A stretch of 64,000 nucleotides of DNA, from contig JAJFGR010000007.1 of NCBI GenBank assembly GCA_021776025.1, positions 310,001 through 374,000 on the forward strand, written 5' to 3'. The DNA is from Alphaproteobacteria bacterium. Its GTDB lineage: Bacteria > Pseudomonadota > Alphaproteobacteria > Micavibrionales > Micavibrionaceae. Every line of letters starts with the position of its first letter. Position 1 is the first letter of the stretch. The notes beneath the pieces were generated by a model. The model saw nothing but the letters and a program-made list of their open reading frames with translations, was not told the origin of the DNA and did not search any database. The position numbers and the translations under genes were made by a program. Of the stretch, positions 9,090 through 21,017 are shown piece by piece.

Positions 9090-11313
9090 CACCGCCCCTG
9101 ATAATAATATCGTCGACCAGCCGTTTGGAGAGCTGCTCTCTGATCGCTATTTGTCTTATGCGCTTTCGACGATTATGAGCCGCTCGCTGCCCGATGTGCG
9201 CGATGGGATGAAGCCCGTGCACCGCCGCCTGATGTATGCGATGTATCAGCTTAAGCTCAACCCGACGGGGGCGCCGAAGAAATCTGCGCGCGTTGTCGGT
9301 GATGTGATTGGTAAGTTTCACCCGCACGGCGATACGGCTGTATATGATGCGATGGTGCGTTTGGCGCAGGATTTTGCGCAGCGCTATCCGCTTGTCGATG
9401 GGCAGGGGAATTTCGGGAATATCGATGGCGATAATGCTGCGGCTATGCGGTATACGGAAGCGCGCTTGACGGCGGTGGCGTTGCTGCTGCTTGAGGGGAT
9501 TGAAGAAGACGCTGTTGATTTTCGCCCAACTTATGATGGGTCGGAGAATGAGCCGGCGGTGCTGCCGGGCGGCTTTCCGAATTTGCTCGCCAATGGCTCA
9601 ACCGGGATTGCCGTGGGGATGGCGACATCTATCCCGCCGCATAATGTGGCGGAGCTTTGTGAGGCGATGGAATTGATGCTTGAGAATAAAGAGGCGAGCG
9701 TGGCGGAGCTTGCTAAAATTGTTAGCGGTCCGGATTTTCCAACCGGCGGGACATTAGTTGAAGATAAAAAAGATATTGTTACTGCTTATGAAACCGGCAA
9801 GGGCTCTTTCCGGGTGCGGGCGAAGTGGGAGAAGGAAGAGCTTAAGGGCGGCACATATCAGCTGATTATCAGCGAAATTCCTTATCAGGTACAGAAATCC
9901 AAATTGATTGAGAGAATTGCCGAGCTGATTATGAGCCGCAAGCTGCCGATGCTTGATGATGTGCGCGATGAGTCGGCCGAAGATATTCGCGTTGTGCTTA
10001 TGCCAAAGAGCCGCAATGTTGATCCGAATTTGCTGATGGAAGCATTGTATCGCAATTGCGACCTTGAGAACCGTTTCAGTCTCAACATGAATGTGCTGGA
10101 AGACGGGCTTGTACCGCGGGTTATGAACTTAAAAGAGGTTCTGCAAGCGTGGATGAACCATCAAAAAGACGTTCTGGTGCGTCGTTCACAGCACCGTTTA
10201 GAGAAGGTTTTGCACCGGCTTGAAGTGCTTGACGGATATTTGATTGTTTATCTGAATATTGATGAAGTGATCCGCATTATCCGCTTTGAGGACGATCCTA
10301 AAGCGGAGCTGATGAAGGTATTCAAGCTCACGGATGTGCAGACTGAAGCGGTTTTGAACTTGCGTTTGCGCCGCTTGCACAAGCTGGAAGAGATGGAGAT
10401 CAAGGGGGAGCACGATAAACTCTGCACCGAGCGCGATGAGCTGGAGAAGTTGATTAAATCTGACGCGCGTCAATGGACGCGCATTAAGAAGCAGATTGCG
10501 ACGATTAAGAAGATGTTCGGGCAGGACACAGAGCTTGGGGCGCGCCGCACGGTTATTGGCAAGCCGCCTGCTCCTGTCACAGTTAATCTTGACGAGGCTA
10601 TGATTGAAAAAGAGCCCATTACGATTATTTGTTCGCGCCAAGGTTGGGTGCGCGCCATGAAAGGGCAGGGCCTGAATCCGAAGGACTTTAAATATAAAGA
10701 CGGTGACCGTGAGGCGTTTGTGCTGGAGGCGCAAACGACCGATAAGTTGCTCGTGTTTGGTACAAATGGGCGGTTCTACACGGTTGGCTGCGACAAACTG
10801 CCGCCGGGTCGGGGCTTTGGTGAACCGCTACGGATTATGGTGGATCTACCCAATGATAGTGATATCACCGGGATGATGCTGCATAAGCCGGGTCAAAAGA
10901 TCCTTGTTGCGGCGACATCGGGTCACGGCTTTATCGTGAAGAGCGATGATGTGCTCGCGCAAACTAAAAACGGACGCCAGGTTTTGAATGTTTCCGGTAA
11001 GTCTGAAGCGGTGCTTTGCAAGGCTGTGGCGGAGAGCCATGACCATATCGCGGTGATGGGCAAGAACCGTAAGATGCTGGTGTTTGAGCTGGAAGAATTG
11101 CCGGAAATGGGGCGCGGAAAAGGCGTTATTATGCAGAAATACAAAGATGGCGGAATATCTGATGCGAAGACCTTTAAATGGGAAGAGGGCTTAACCTATA
11201 AATATGCCAGCGGTGAAACGGTGGTATCAGACCTTAATCCTTGGCTTGGTAAGCGCGCATCGGCCGGGCGCCTCCCGCCGAATGGTTTTCCGAAGAGCAA
11301 TAAGTTTGGTTAA
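9070..11313 (+). CDS. parC: Topoisomerase IV subunit A
   Basis: DNA-cleaving subunit of topoisomerase IV, which decatenates daughter chromosomes together with ParE (57.8-59.9 kb). 747 residues. The catalytic tyrosine is Tyr128 in [11 protein letters not shown]. The quinolone region reads [12 protein letters not shown], so the position equal to E. coli ParC Ser80 is Thr89 and that of Glu84 is Asp93. The C-terminal domain contains degenerate beta-pinwheel repeats; no GyrA-box QRRGGKG is seen, which favours ParC over GyrA. It overlaps recO by 20 bases and the convergent aminoacyltransferase gene by 4. Confidence 0.95.
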   Translation: MSMPQDSTAPDNNIVDQPFGELLSDRYLSYALSTIMSRSLPDVRDGMKPVHRRLMYAMYQLKLNPTGAPKKSARVVGDVIGKFHPHGDTAVYDAMVRLAQDFAQRYPLVDGQGNFGNIDGDNAAAMRYTEARLTAVALLLLEGIEEDAVDFRPTYDGSENEPAVLPGGFPNLLANGSTGIAVGMATSIPPHNVAELCEAMELMLENKEASVAELAKIVSGPDFPTGGTLVEDKKDIVTAYETGKGSFRVRAKWEKEELKGGTYQLIISEIPYQVQKSKLIERIAELIMSRKLPMLDDVRDESAEDIRVVLMPKSRNVDPNLLMEALYRNCDLENRFSLNMNVLEDGLVPRVMNLKEVLQAWMNHQKDVLVRRSQHRLEKVLHRLEVLDGYLIVYLNIDEVIRIIRFEDDPKAELMKVFKLTDVQTEAVLNLRLRRLHKLEEMEIKGEHDKLCTERDELEKLIKSDARQWTRIKKQIATIKKMFGQDTELGARRTVIGKPPAPVTVNLDEAMIEKEPITIICSRQGWVRAMKGQGLNPKDFKYKDGDREAFVLEAQTTDKLLVFGTNGRFYTVGCDKLPPGRGFGEPLRIMVDLPNDSDITGMMLHKPGQKILVAATSGHGFIVKSDDVLAQTKNGRQVLNVSGKSEAVLCKAVAESHDHIAVMGKNRKMLVFELEELPEMGRGKGVIMQKYKDGGISDAKTFKWEEGLTYKYASGETVVSDLNPWLGKRASAGRLPPNGFPKSNKFG

Positions 11314-12098
11314 GTGGCTGGCTCTGCCGTTATGAGTGAAACGAGGTCTGGACCGGTTCTATGTGTCTCCGGATCAAAATTGACCCATTGCCCATCTACG
11401 ATGGTTTCCAGCCCGGGAAAACGTTGTTTGTAACCAAGTGTCTTGCTTTTATCAGCCCAAGAGCCTGGATATAAATATTTGAATCCCGCTTTTTTCCCGC
11501 AATCTATAATTTTGAGCCAGGCATAGGTGCCAAGGCTTGCACATAGTTTTTGGTCAGGATCGTAAAAAATTTGTCCCAAACTTATGGTGTTGTCATAGAT
11601 ATCCATTGTGGCCAAAGCAAGAAAATTATTCTCTTTGTCTTTTATCAGCATTAGGTCAGTAGCCCCGAGAATTGTATCTTTTACGTCTTCTGCCCCATAT
11701 TTGGCCATATCGCTTTCAGGGTGACGGGCATGAATATATCGGCTGTAGAGGCGTAAAAAATCAGAATCGTAATAGGACGGTCCGCTTGTCATTATAAGGT
11801 TCTTATTGCCGTTATTTAGCAATTTTTGCTGGCTTCTTGAAAAGCTAGCTTTATCTGTATTTATGCGGATAGGAACGCAGGCTCTACAAAATTTGCAAGA
11901 TAGTGCTATTGAGTAGATGCCCTCTGTATTTAAACCCCGAGCGAGGTTTGCGAATTTTTTAAGGCGAAGGTCTTCTATTCTTGCAGGGGAAAGGCTTTCT
12001 TGACGTATGGGAGCTTCAGGCAGGACAAATGACGCTGTCCTCCCATCCGGAAAGTAGCTACAGGGGCTATCCGATTCAAATAACTCTGATTTTGACAT
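11310..12098 (-). CDS. bpt: Aspartate/glutamate leucyl- or arginyltransferase (Bpt/ATE family), divergent
   Basis: Adds Leu or Arg from aminoacyl-tRNA to N-terminal acidic residues, creating N-degrons. 262 residues. Family marks: N-terminal PCSYFPDGR, the cysteine cluster [21 protein letters not shown], and [10 protein letters not shown]. The usual YLGYWI..KMAYK segment is replaced by [20 protein letters not shown], so it is a divergent member and amino-acid preference cannot be assigned. Convergent with parC, overlapping its last four bases. Confidence 0.78.
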   Translation of the reverse strand: MSKSELFESDSPCSYFPDGRTASFVLPEAPIRQESLSPARIEDLRLKKFANLARGLNTEGIYSIALSCKFCRACVPIRINTDKASFSRSQQKLLNNGNKNLIMTSGPSYYDSDFLRLYSRYIHARHPESDMAKYGAEDVKDTILGATDLMLIKDKENNFLALATMDIYDNTISLGQIFYDPDQKLCASLGTYAWLKIIDCGKKAGFKYLYPGSWADKSKTLGYKQRFPGLETIVDGQWVNFDPETHRTGPDLVSLITAEPAT

Positions 12099-12135
12099 AG
12101 GGTGTCATAAACAAAAAAAGCCTAAATGTCAAATA

Positions 12136-13155
12136 TTATGGGAACTCCACAGCGCCGGAGGATTTTTTGAAGGTGCCAATTTTTGGTATTTTCGGCGCAG
12201 GCGGTGTGTCAGTCGTTTCACCGGTGTCTTTGATCTCTTCTTCATCAGCTATGGCTGCGGCCTTTTTACCGAAATCAGGGTTGGTGAGCTCTTCGCGGAG
12301 TAAAATTATTGAAATTCTACGGTTGCCTGTGCGTGTAGGCTCATCCGGGTATAGGTGCTCCGTATCGGCTTTACCGACCACGTTGTTGATCCGTTCAGGG
12401 GGAAAGCCTACGTCTAGAAGCACGCGGCGGCTGGAATTGGCGCGGTCAGCCGAGAGCTCCCAATTGGTGTAGGTTGCGCCGGGGGCGTAAGGGGAGCTAT
12501 CCGTGTGGCCACGGATGGAGAGTTCGTTGGGTTGTCCTTTTATAATTTCGCCGACCGTTTTTAGTAGTTTTTGTGTTTTTTCAAACATGCGGGCGCTGCC
12601 AGTGGCAAACATTGGATTGCCATCTTTATCGATAACTTGAATACGCAGGCCTTCATGGGTCATATCGACTAGGAATTGATCTTTTAGAGTGTTTAACTCT
12701 TCATCTTCTTCAATGGCTTTTTTTAAAGCTTCTTCGGCTTTTTTCATGCTGGTTTCTTCTTTTTTACGAAGCTCTTCCTTAACTTTATCCAACGAAGGAC
12801 TTTTAGCGGGGGCCTGACTTGAAGAGGCACCTGATAAGGGGGGATTTGTTATGGGCTGGACGTTGGTGACCATCGCACCTTCCGGGGCGACGCTTAAACC
12901 GCCGAGGACGCCGCCAGCCCCGCTCATGCGGTCTGATACTTTAGGGTGAGTTGGATCAAAATAATTGGAGATGGCGTTGAGCTCTTCCTCGGTAGATACA
13001 TTTAAAAGCCAAAGCAGCAAGAAAAAGGCCATCATTGCCGTCACAAAGTCGGCATAAGCAACTTTCCAAGCGCCGCCATGGTGGCCGCCGCCCTTGACGA
13101 TTTTTTTGATGACGATTGGTTGTTCAAGCTTGTCTTCTTCAGCCACTTTAGTCAC
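12136..13155 (-). CDS. motB: Flagellar motor stator protein MotB
   Basis: Peptidoglycan-anchoring half of the proton-driven stator. 339 residues. The N-terminal basic GGGHHGGAWKVAYADFVTAM leads into one membrane helix; Asp36 in AYADF is the proton-carrying residue, so H+ rather than Na+ coupling is likely. A charged, Lys/Glu-rich linker (about 105-160) precedes an OmpA-like domain with IRGHTDSSPY and NRRISI. The C-terminal tail is Pro/Lys rich. Located 104 bases downstream of motA on the same strand, probably co-transcribed. Confidence 0.95.
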   Translation of the reverse strand: MTKVAEEDKLEQPIVIKKIVKGGGHHGGAWKVAYADFVTAMMAFFLLLWLLNVSTEEELNAISNYFDPTHPKVSDRMSGAGGVLGGLSVAPEGAMVTNVQPITNPPLSGASSSQAPAKSPSLDKVKEELRKKEETSMKKAEEALKKAIEEDEELNTLKDQFLVDMTHEGLRIQVIDKDGNPMFATGSARMFEKTQKLLKTVGEIIKGQPNELSIRGHTDSSPYAPGATYTNWELSADRANSSRRVLLDVGFPPERINNVVGKADTEHLYPDEPTRTGNRRISIILLREELTNPDFGKKAAAIADEEEIKDTGETTDTPPAPKIPKIGTFKKSSGAVEFP

Positions 13156-13259
13156 TTCCTTTTACTTTTTCAGGTCGTTGCTGCGCTCCTAAAATAGTCT
13201 TTCTATTCGTTGTCGCTTGCGTTTACTGAAAAAGCAAAATTAAGCGACTGATTGGTCGT

Positions 13260-14153
13260 TTATGCGCCCGGACTCGGTAATTCATTTAATTTTTCTTCCA
13301 ACTCCTGGAAGCCGGGTTGAATATCATGCGGTAAAAACTTTCTGGAGAATTCAACAGCGACTTGGGGTGCGGAGCCATTTAAAAAGGCAATAATTGCGAC
13401 TTTCATACATCTGTAGAACATGACTTCTGATTCTGCTTTGCCGCTCATTGCGCCAGCAATTGGTGCGACCATACCGTAAGATAGCCATACGCCAAGGAAT
13501 GTTCCCACGAGCGCGCCGCCAATCATTTTCCCCAGTACCTCGGGCGGTTCTGAAATGGAAGCCATGGTTTTGATAACGCCGAGCACAGCGGCAACGATGC
13601 CGAGTGCCGGGATACCGTCGGCCATTGTTTGCACAGCGTGACCGGGGTGCCCTTCATGATGCTCAATAGTTTCAATCTCTTGATCCATCAAGGCTTCGAG
13701 CTCGAACGGGTTTTCGTTACCAAGAGAAATTATGCGCAAGTAATCACATAAAAAAAGTATGGCGTGGTGGTTGTGTTGAAAGCCCGGAAACTGCCCGAAA
13801 ACATCACTTTCATCCGGCGTTTCAATATGTTGTTCTAACGACAACCAGCCTTTTGTTCGGGCCAGTTTAAATACTGTGTACAGGGCGCTCATCATCTCGA
13901 TGTAATCATCTTTCGAGTAGGCGCTGGGCTTTGTGAGCGCGCTCATATATTTTATGGTGCCTTTGATAGTTTCCTTTGAGTTAGCAACCATAAAGGCAGA
14001 AACGGCACAGCCGAAAATGATGACCATTTCACCGGGCATTGCGCCGAGAACAAGCATCAAAAGTTTCATGAATTTAGGAATGTCGAAATGCATTGCGATC
14101 AAAAGACCGCCAAATGTGCAGACAAAAACAAGCGCAAGACCGACTAATTTCAT
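13260..14153 (-). CDS. motA: Flagellar motor stator protein MotA
   Basis: Membrane half of the stator unit that couples proton flow to rotation against FliG. 297 residues with four hydrophobic segments (about 1-20, 32-55, 175-200, 208-232). The periplasmic/TM3-TM4 signature ADGIPALGIVAAVLGVIKTM is intact. It is the alphaproteobacterial long form. A perfect CtrA-like site lies 71 bases upstream, consistent with cell-cycle-controlled motility. Confidence 0.95.
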   Translation of the reverse strand: MKLVGLALVFVCTFGGLLIAMHFDIPKFMKLLMLVLGAMPGEMVIIFGCAVSAFMVANSKETIKGTIKYMSALTKPSAYSKDDYIEMMSALYTVFKLARTKGWLSLEQHIETPDESDVFGQFPGFQHNHHAILFLCDYLRIISLGNENPFELEALMDQEIETIEHHEGHPGHAVQTMADGIPALGIVAAVLGVIKTMASISEPPEVLGKMIGGALVGTFLGVWLSYGMVAPIAGAMSGKAESEVMFYRCMKVAIIAFLNGSAPQVAVEFSRKFLPHDIQPGFQELEEKLNELPSPGA

Positions 14154-14223
14154 AGCGTTGGTGTAACCTTTTTAAAATTCGGAGATACGCAGTAGGTCTA
14201 TAAGCAGGATAAATGATTTCCTG

Positions 14224-14238
14224 TTAAGAAGTCTTTAA
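14224..14238 (-). promoter_or_regulatory. Candidate CtrA site upstream of motA
   Basis: The sequence TTAAGAAGTCTTTAA is a full TTAA-N7-TTAA match, 71 bases before the motA start codon in a 179-base intergenic region. CtrA controls motility genes in many Alphaproteobacteria, so the position makes functional sense. Binding is inferred, not shown. Confidence 0.5.
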
Positions 14239-14332
14239 TGAATCGGACCTTTTGAAACAGTGCTGTGTATGAAATATATCACTCCGCCATTCTGCTAGGT
14301 TTTGAGGTTAAGATCAAGGCTCCACGACGTAT

Positions 14333-16318
14333 TTACTTAGCCGGAGGGGTGAAATTTGGATTGGAGGCTGGCTTGCCATAGAGGTGGCCTTGCGCATATG
14401 TAATACCAACATCGGCCAACATATCTGCTTGTTCTTGGTTCTCGACACACTCGGCGATAATTTCAATATTCAACTCTTTGCATGCTTTTATCAATTTGTT
14501 GAGGCCGGTAACAGTTTTTTCCGAGGAGGTTAACCTACTGGTGTATTTTTCATCAAGTTTGACAAAGTTCACTGGAAGCTGTCGGAGATATTTTAAGGGG
14601 CCGGGGGCCAAGCTAAAATCGTCGAGGGCGATTCTATACCCTTGTTTACGAAATTTGTTTATGAAGTCGATTACTTTTTGTAAGTTTTGAATGTGTGCGG
14701 AGTCTGTAATTTCTAATAGCACTCTGTCGCTAAGGTTTCGTTTTGAGAGTTGTTCATCCAGCCTTTCTGCAAAATTTTTCTGTTCGATTGATTTGCCGCT
14801 GATATTAATTGAAAATTTTGTGCGGGTTGTCGCTGCTTTATAATGAACGTAATTGAAGGTGCGCTCAACGACGGCGAGATCAAAATCACCCGAAAGCCCT
14901 ACATCTTCACCGAATTTAATCCACTCTTGAATTTCCCCCTGTCTGAAACGGCTTAGTGTTTCATAATGGTCTGCTTCTTTTGTTTTAAGATTCATTACTG
15001 GCTGAAATACGATTTCAAAGTCAACGCGCTCAATAATACTTTTAAACTCTTTTAGTTTCTCTTCATTGCTTTTGACGAGTGTTGAAAACCCTGAGCTTAG
15101 GCCATCGACGTCAAATTTTGCTCCGTGTTCTTCAAATGCGCTCATCGTGTGGTGGAGTGCACGTGCGGCTTCGTGGTCTGAGAGATCTTCCAAATCTGTT
15201 TTAAGTGTTTTAGATTCTATTTCGATGCCGTTTCCGTTCGGGTCATATTCTTTGCACAGAGCGGCGATTTTATCTGCTATGGCCGCGGAATCTTTGGCGT
15301 TGTCATGAATCAAGCTGTACTGGCCTTCGCTAATTTCCGCTGCGGCATTTCCGCCTATGGATTCTTTGCGTAAAAGACTGGAGATTTTTTTCATAGCCTC
15401 AGCCCAATTTTCTTCTGTTATGGTTTCGCTTTTGCTAAAATCGAAGACCGTGAGCGCTGTTTCAATCTCTTGTGTGCGGGCAATTTCAAAGATAGCTTCG
15501 GCCTCATCGACGAAATCTGCTTTGTTGTAAATTGAATCGTCGAATTCTTCGTCTTCGTCTCCGTCTCCGGCTTTGAAGCCGGTTGTAAGAACTTCAGGTG
15601 CGTCATCATCTGTGGCTTCGAAGCCTGTTGTGATGGTTTCAGGTGCGTCATCATCTGTCGCGTCGAATCCTGTTGTGACGGCCTCAGTGGCGGCTTCGTC
15701 TTTGGCTTTGAAGCCTGTTGTGATGGCCTCAGCGGCAGCTTCGTCTTTGGCATCGAAATCTGTTGTGACAGCATCAGCCGTCGCCTCGTCTGTGGCTTTA
15801 AAACCGGTTTCGAGGGTCTCGATTTTTTCGTCTTCGGGCTTGAGGTTTGTGGTTAGGGGCAGGGCGCCTTCTTCATCAACCAGCTTGGATAATTTGTCCA
15901 TCAGGGGGTTGTTGAAGCTTAAGGTTATATAATAATTTTTTGTGCCGGGCATTTTGATGGCAGTGAGAATAGCCTTGTTTTTGCTGATCTTTTTATTAAG
16001 GTCGATCAATATTGGGCCACATCTTAAGCCTGGAATAGATTCTTTTTTAAGTTTTTTACAAAGCTTGCGTTCGTCTTTTTCAAAGAGTTCGAGCCATTTT
16101 TTTCCAATTAGGCTTTGTTCGTCAAACCCTGTGAGGGCCTTTACAGCGCCAAGCACAAATATGATTTTGTCGTTTGGTCCTATTTCGATGAATAAATCAG
16201 AAGATGCAAAAGCAAAAGCGAGAAATTTGTCGCGCTGCTTTTTAGGGTCTGTTTCGGTCTTAGGTTTGTTTTTTTTTGGCTTTGCCATTCCTTGGCCTTG
16301 GGCGTTGTTATTCCACAC
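14333..16318 (-). CDS. EAL-domain protein with PAS-like N-terminus and repeat linker
   Basis: A 661-residue cytosolic protein. Basic N-terminus, a PAS-like region (about 32-150), six tandem acidic 15-residue repeats (171-260), a helical region (265-420), and a C-terminal EAL-type domain (about 425-655). The EAL motif is ETL (Glu453); other catalytic positions are kept: Asn504-type INISG, Glu536 (EITDS), Asp566-Asp567 (DDFS instead of DDFG), Lys587 (VKLD), Glu623 (AECVE) and Gln643 (AQG). It could therefore hydrolyse or only bind cyclic-di-GMP. No GGDEF domain is present. It sits next to motA-motB on the same strand, which suggests a link to motility control (inference). Confidence 0.85.
   Translation of the reverse strand: MWNNNAQGQGMAKPKKNKPKTETDPKKQRDKFLAFAFASSDLFIEIGPNDKIIFVLGAVKALTGFDEQSLIGKKWLELFEKDERKLCKKLKKESIPGLRCGPILIDLNKKISKNKAILTAIKMPGTKNYYITLSFNNPLMDKLSKLVDEEGALPLTTNLKPEDEKIETLETGFKATDEATADAVTTDFDAKDEAAAEAITTGFKAKDEAATEAVTTGFDATDDDAPETITTGFEATDDDAPEVLTTGFKAGDGDEDEEFDDSIYNKADFVDEAEAIFEIARTQEIETALTVFDFSKSETITEENWAEAMKKISSLLRKESIGGNAAAEISEGQYSLIHDNAKDSAAIADKIAALCKEYDPNGNGIEIESKTLKTDLEDLSDHEAARALHHTMSAFEEHGAKFDVDGLSSGFSTLVKSNEEKLKEFKSIIERVDFEIVFQPVMNLKTKEADHYETLSRFRQGEIQEWIKFGEDVGLSGDFDLAVVERTFNYVHYKAATTRTKFSINISGKSIEQKNFAERLDEQLSKRNLSDRVLLEITDSAHIQNLQKVIDFINKFRKQGYRIALDDFSLAPGPLKYLRQLPVNFVKLDEKYTSRLTSSEKTVTGLNKLIKACKELNIEIIAECVENQEQADMLADVGITYAQGHLYGKPASNPNFTPPAK
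15539..15808 (-). repeat. Six tandem 45-base repeats coding for acidic TGFxA units
   Basis: Residues 171-260 of the EAL protein consist of six 15-residue units of the form T-G-F-x-A-x-D-(D/E)-x-A-x-E-x-(I/V/L)-T; the last is degenerate. The DNA copies are similar but not identical. Arrays of this kind often change copy number between strains. Confidence 0.9.
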
Positions 16319-16375
16319 AACTTTCAGAATAGCTTAAAAATACTACGGGCGCATCTGATCTTTGAGCTGCATACG

Positions 16376-18562
<2,187 letters not shown>

Positions 18563-18647
18563 TAAATCTTTTCCACTCTTGACCTTATCTCAACATCACT
18601 ACACACTGATCTTTGCTTAAATACTGAATTAATTTGGAGCGAAAGCC

Positions 18648-19109
18648 GTGACACCAACACCCTATTATGAAGCTATTCAACTTATTGAGCGCCTGCACCG
18701 TCATTTTTTGGACGTGTTGAAAGTGGAGCTGGATAAAAAAGGTATTCAGGACATTAACAACGTTCAGAGTATGATCTTGTACAATATTGGCGATGATGAA
18801 ATGACCGTCGGTGAGTTGACGATCCGTGGTTACTATCTGGGGTCCAATGTTTCGTATAACGTGAAGAAGATGGTTGAGAACGAATATCTGATTCAGGAGC
18901 GTTCGGTGCATGACAAGCGTTCTATCCGCGTGAAGTTATCGGACAAGGGGTTAGAGCTTAAGAATTTGATTTCCGAGATGTTTGCGCGCCATGAAGGTGA
19001 AATCACAGGTTCTGAAATTACGAATGAATCTCTTGATAATCTTAGCTCTACTCTCAAAATGCTCGAGAACTTCTGGGCACGCCAGACTAATTTCTCAGGC
19101 GGATTTTAA
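18648..19109 (+). CDS. MarR-type regulator, LdtR-like
   Basis: A 153-residue winged-helix DNA-binding protein. The core LIERLHRHFLDVL followed by DINNVQSMILYNIGDDE, GYYLGSNVSYNVKKM and KRSIRVKLSDKG closely matches the alphaproteobacterial LdtR group, first described in Liberibacter as regulator of an L,D-transpeptidase. Start is GTG at 18648 with GGAG eight bases upstream. It lies between two acyl-CoA catabolic genes, not next to a transpeptidase; the likely target at 3-4.7 kb is an inference. Gene start sits 85 bases after the hydrolase stop, so it may have its own promoter. Confidence 0.82.
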   Translation: MTPTPYYEAIQLIERLHRHFLDVLKVELDKKGIQDINNVQSMILYNIGDDEMTVGELTIRGYYLGSNVSYNVKKMVENEYLIQERSVHDKRSIRVKLSDKGLELKNLISEMFARHEGEITGSEITNESLDNLSSTLKMLENFWARQTNFSGGF

Positions 19110-19123
19110 ATAATTCTCTAGTT

Positions 19124-20302
19124 CTAGCTAAAAGCTTGCTCACCCGTCATTGCACGGCCAAGGATAAGGGCGTGGATGTCGTGGGTTCCTTCGTAGGTGT
19201 TTACGGCTTCTAAATTACACATATGTCTCATCACATGGTATTCGTCAGCAATTCCGTTGCCGCCGTGCATATCGCGGGCCTGTCGGGCAATGTCGAGCGC
19301 TTTGCCGCAATTGTTACGCTTCAATAGCGAAATGGCTTCCGGCGCGGCGCGGTCTTCATCTCGCAATCGCCCCAAACGGTGGCAGGCGACGAGGCCTAGG
19401 GTGATTTCAGTTTGCATGTCAGCGAGCTTTTTTTGGATCAGTTGTTGCGCCGCCAGTGGTTTGCCGAAAATTTTGCGTTCCATCACATATTCGCGGCTTC
19501 TGTGCCAGCAATCTTCTGCAGCGCCCATCACACCCCAGGCGATTCCGTAACGTGCGGAGTTCAGGCAGAGCATTGGGGCTTTCAAAGAGAATGCTTCGGG
19601 CAGGCGGTTTTCTTCAGGAACATGAACTTCATCCATAGCGATACCACCCGTTGGCGCGGCGCGCAGGGACAGCTTGCCGCCGATTTTCGGGGCGCTGAGG
19701 CCTTTCATGCCTTTTTCAAGGATGAAGCCAGCCATTTTGCCTTCGTCATCTTTGGCCCAGACGATAAAGACATCGGCAATCGGGGAATTTGAAATCCATT
19801 GTTTGGCACCGGAAACTGAATAGCCGTCTTTCATCTTTTTGGCTTTGGTTCTTATATTCGAGGGGTCGGAGCCGCCATCGGGTTCGGTCAGGCCGAAGCA
19901 GCCGACATATTCGCCGCTGGCGAGTTTGGGTAGGAATCTCTCTTTTTGATCTTCTGTGCCGAAGAGATATATGGGGAGCATGACAAGTGAGGATTGGACG
20001 GAGTAGCAGGAACGGTAGGCGCTATCGACGCGCTCAAGTTCCCGGGCGATAAGGCCTGAAGCAGTATAGGACGCACCAGCGCAGCCATAGCCCTCTATCG
20101 TCGGGCCGAGCAGTCCGAGCTCTCCCATTTCATTCATGATAGAACGGTCGAACTCTTCAGTTTGGTAAGCCTTAATTACGCGGGGTAGGAGCTTGTCCTG
20201 CGCATAATCACGGGCGGTCTGCATGATTAGGCGCTCCTCATCGGTGAGCAATTCATCGAGCAATAATGGATCTTCCCAGCTAAATTCTGCGCGCTTATGC
20301 AT
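19124..20302 (-). CDS. gcdH: Glutaryl-CoA dehydrogenase
   Basis: FAD enzyme that oxidises and decarboxylates glutaryl-CoA to crotonyl-CoA in lysine and tryptophan breakdown, passing electrons to ETF. 392 residues with the usual acyl-CoA dehydrogenase layout. Signatures: [18 protein letters not shown] (FAD/substrate), [18 protein letters not shown], and the catalytic base Glu371 in [20 protein letters not shown], the exact GCDH-type context. Convergent with the LdtR-like gene. Confidence 0.93.
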   Translation of the reverse strand: MHKRAEFSWEDPLLLDELLTDEERLIMQTARDYAQDKLLPRVIKAYQTEEFDRSIMNEMGELGLLGPTIEGYGCAGASYTASGLIARELERVDSAYRSCYSVQSSLVMLPIYLFGTEDQKERFLPKLASGEYVGCFGLTEPDGGSDPSNIRTKAKKMKDGYSVSGAKQWISNSPIADVFIVWAKDDEGKMAGFILEKGMKGLSAPKIGGKLSLRAAPTGGIAMDEVHVPEENRLPEAFSLKAPMLCLNSARYGIAWGVMGAAEDCWHRSREYVMERKIFGKPLAAQQLIQKKLADMQTEITLGLVACHRLGRLRDEDRAAPEAISLLKRNNCGKALDIARQARDMHGGNGIADEYHVMRHMCNLEAVNTYEGTHDIHALILGRAMTGEQAFS

Positions 20303-20347
20303 GTTAATGTCTTTCCCAATACTTTTTGTTTCGTTATAGACATTAGC

Positions 20348-20548
20348 ATGAGCAAAGAAATTTTAAATGGCCGTGAGGTAATTATCGAGTTTTTTCCCGT
20401 AGGAGCTTTTGTGAAAGTTTCGGCGATGGATACGAAAACACTCACGGAAATCTCTATTCAGGGGCCGGCCAGTGCCCCTGAAGAAACATTGAAGCGCAAT
20501 GCTCTCAAACGTCTTGAATATGTCCTGAAAAAGAAGGGATTGATTTAG
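20348..20548 (+). CDS. Small conserved alphaproteobacterial protein (DUF6898-like)
   Basis: A 66-residue soluble protein, [19 protein letters not shown] at the start and a terminal basic helix [15 protein letters not shown]. It resembles a small family found near rpiB/glyA in Rhodospirillales-like genomes, which I recall as DUF6898; function unknown. Start at 20348 is preferred over an upstream in-frame ATG that lies inside the divergent gcdH start region. It is followed after 27 bases by rpiB and probably belongs to the rpiB-glyA-nrdR-rib transcript. Confidence 0.7.
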   Translation: MSKEILNGREVIIEFFPVGAFVKVSAMDTKTLTEISIQGPASAPEETLKRNALKRLEYVLKKKGLI

Positions 20549-20575
20549 GGGGCCTGCACACACTATATATTGTGC

Positions 20576-21001
20576 ATGACTCGTAGATTAGCCATAGCCT
20601 GTGACCACGGTGGATACACCCTGAAAAAAGCGATCAAAGCGCGGTTCAGCGATATTGAGTGGCTGGATTTGGGTACGGATTCGACCGAATCTGTTGATTA
20701 TCCTGATTTTGGCGATAAGCTTGCCAGCGCTATTGAGAGAGGTGAGGTAGAGCAGGGTATTGCGATCTGCGGTACGGGCATCGGCATTTCGATTGCTGCC
20801 AATCGGAACCCTGCTGTCAGAGCGGGCTTATGCACAGATACGGAGATGGCACGATTGACCCGGGAGCATAATGATGCGAATGTTTTGGCCCTCGGCGCGC
20901 GGATTACCGATGAAGCAACGGCTTTGGATATTGTCGAAACATTTTTGAATACAGAATTTGAAGGCGGGCGTCATGCCCGTCGAGTGGATAAACTTAGTTA
21001 A
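20576..21001 (+). CDS. rpiB: Ribose-5-phosphate isomerase B
   Basis: Interconverts ribose-5-phosphate and ribulose-5-phosphate; the product feeds both nucleotides and the riboflavin genes downstream. 141 residues, normal length. Marks: [40 protein letters not shown] with the catalytic Cys, and the ALGARI segment. The ATG at 20576 is chosen over TTG at 20570. It precedes glyA by 16 bases. Confidence 0.94.
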   Translation: MTRRLAIACDHGGYTLKKAIKARFSDIEWLDLGTDSTESVDYPDFGDKLASAIERGEVEQGIAICGTGIGISIAANRNPAVRAGLCTDTEMARLTREHNDANVLALGARITDEATALDIVETFLNTEFEGGRHARRVDKLS

Positions 21002-21017
21002 GAAAAGGATTAGAATA

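Noticed and set aside
13165-13234. CTTTTTCAG/CTGAAAAAG inverted repeat between motA and motB
   Set aside because: The arms are 52 bases apart and AT-rich; a stable structure or specific role is not supported.
18617-18632. TTAA-N8-TTAA upstream of the LdtR-like gene
   Set aside because: The spacer is eight rather than seven bases, so it does not match the CtrA site.
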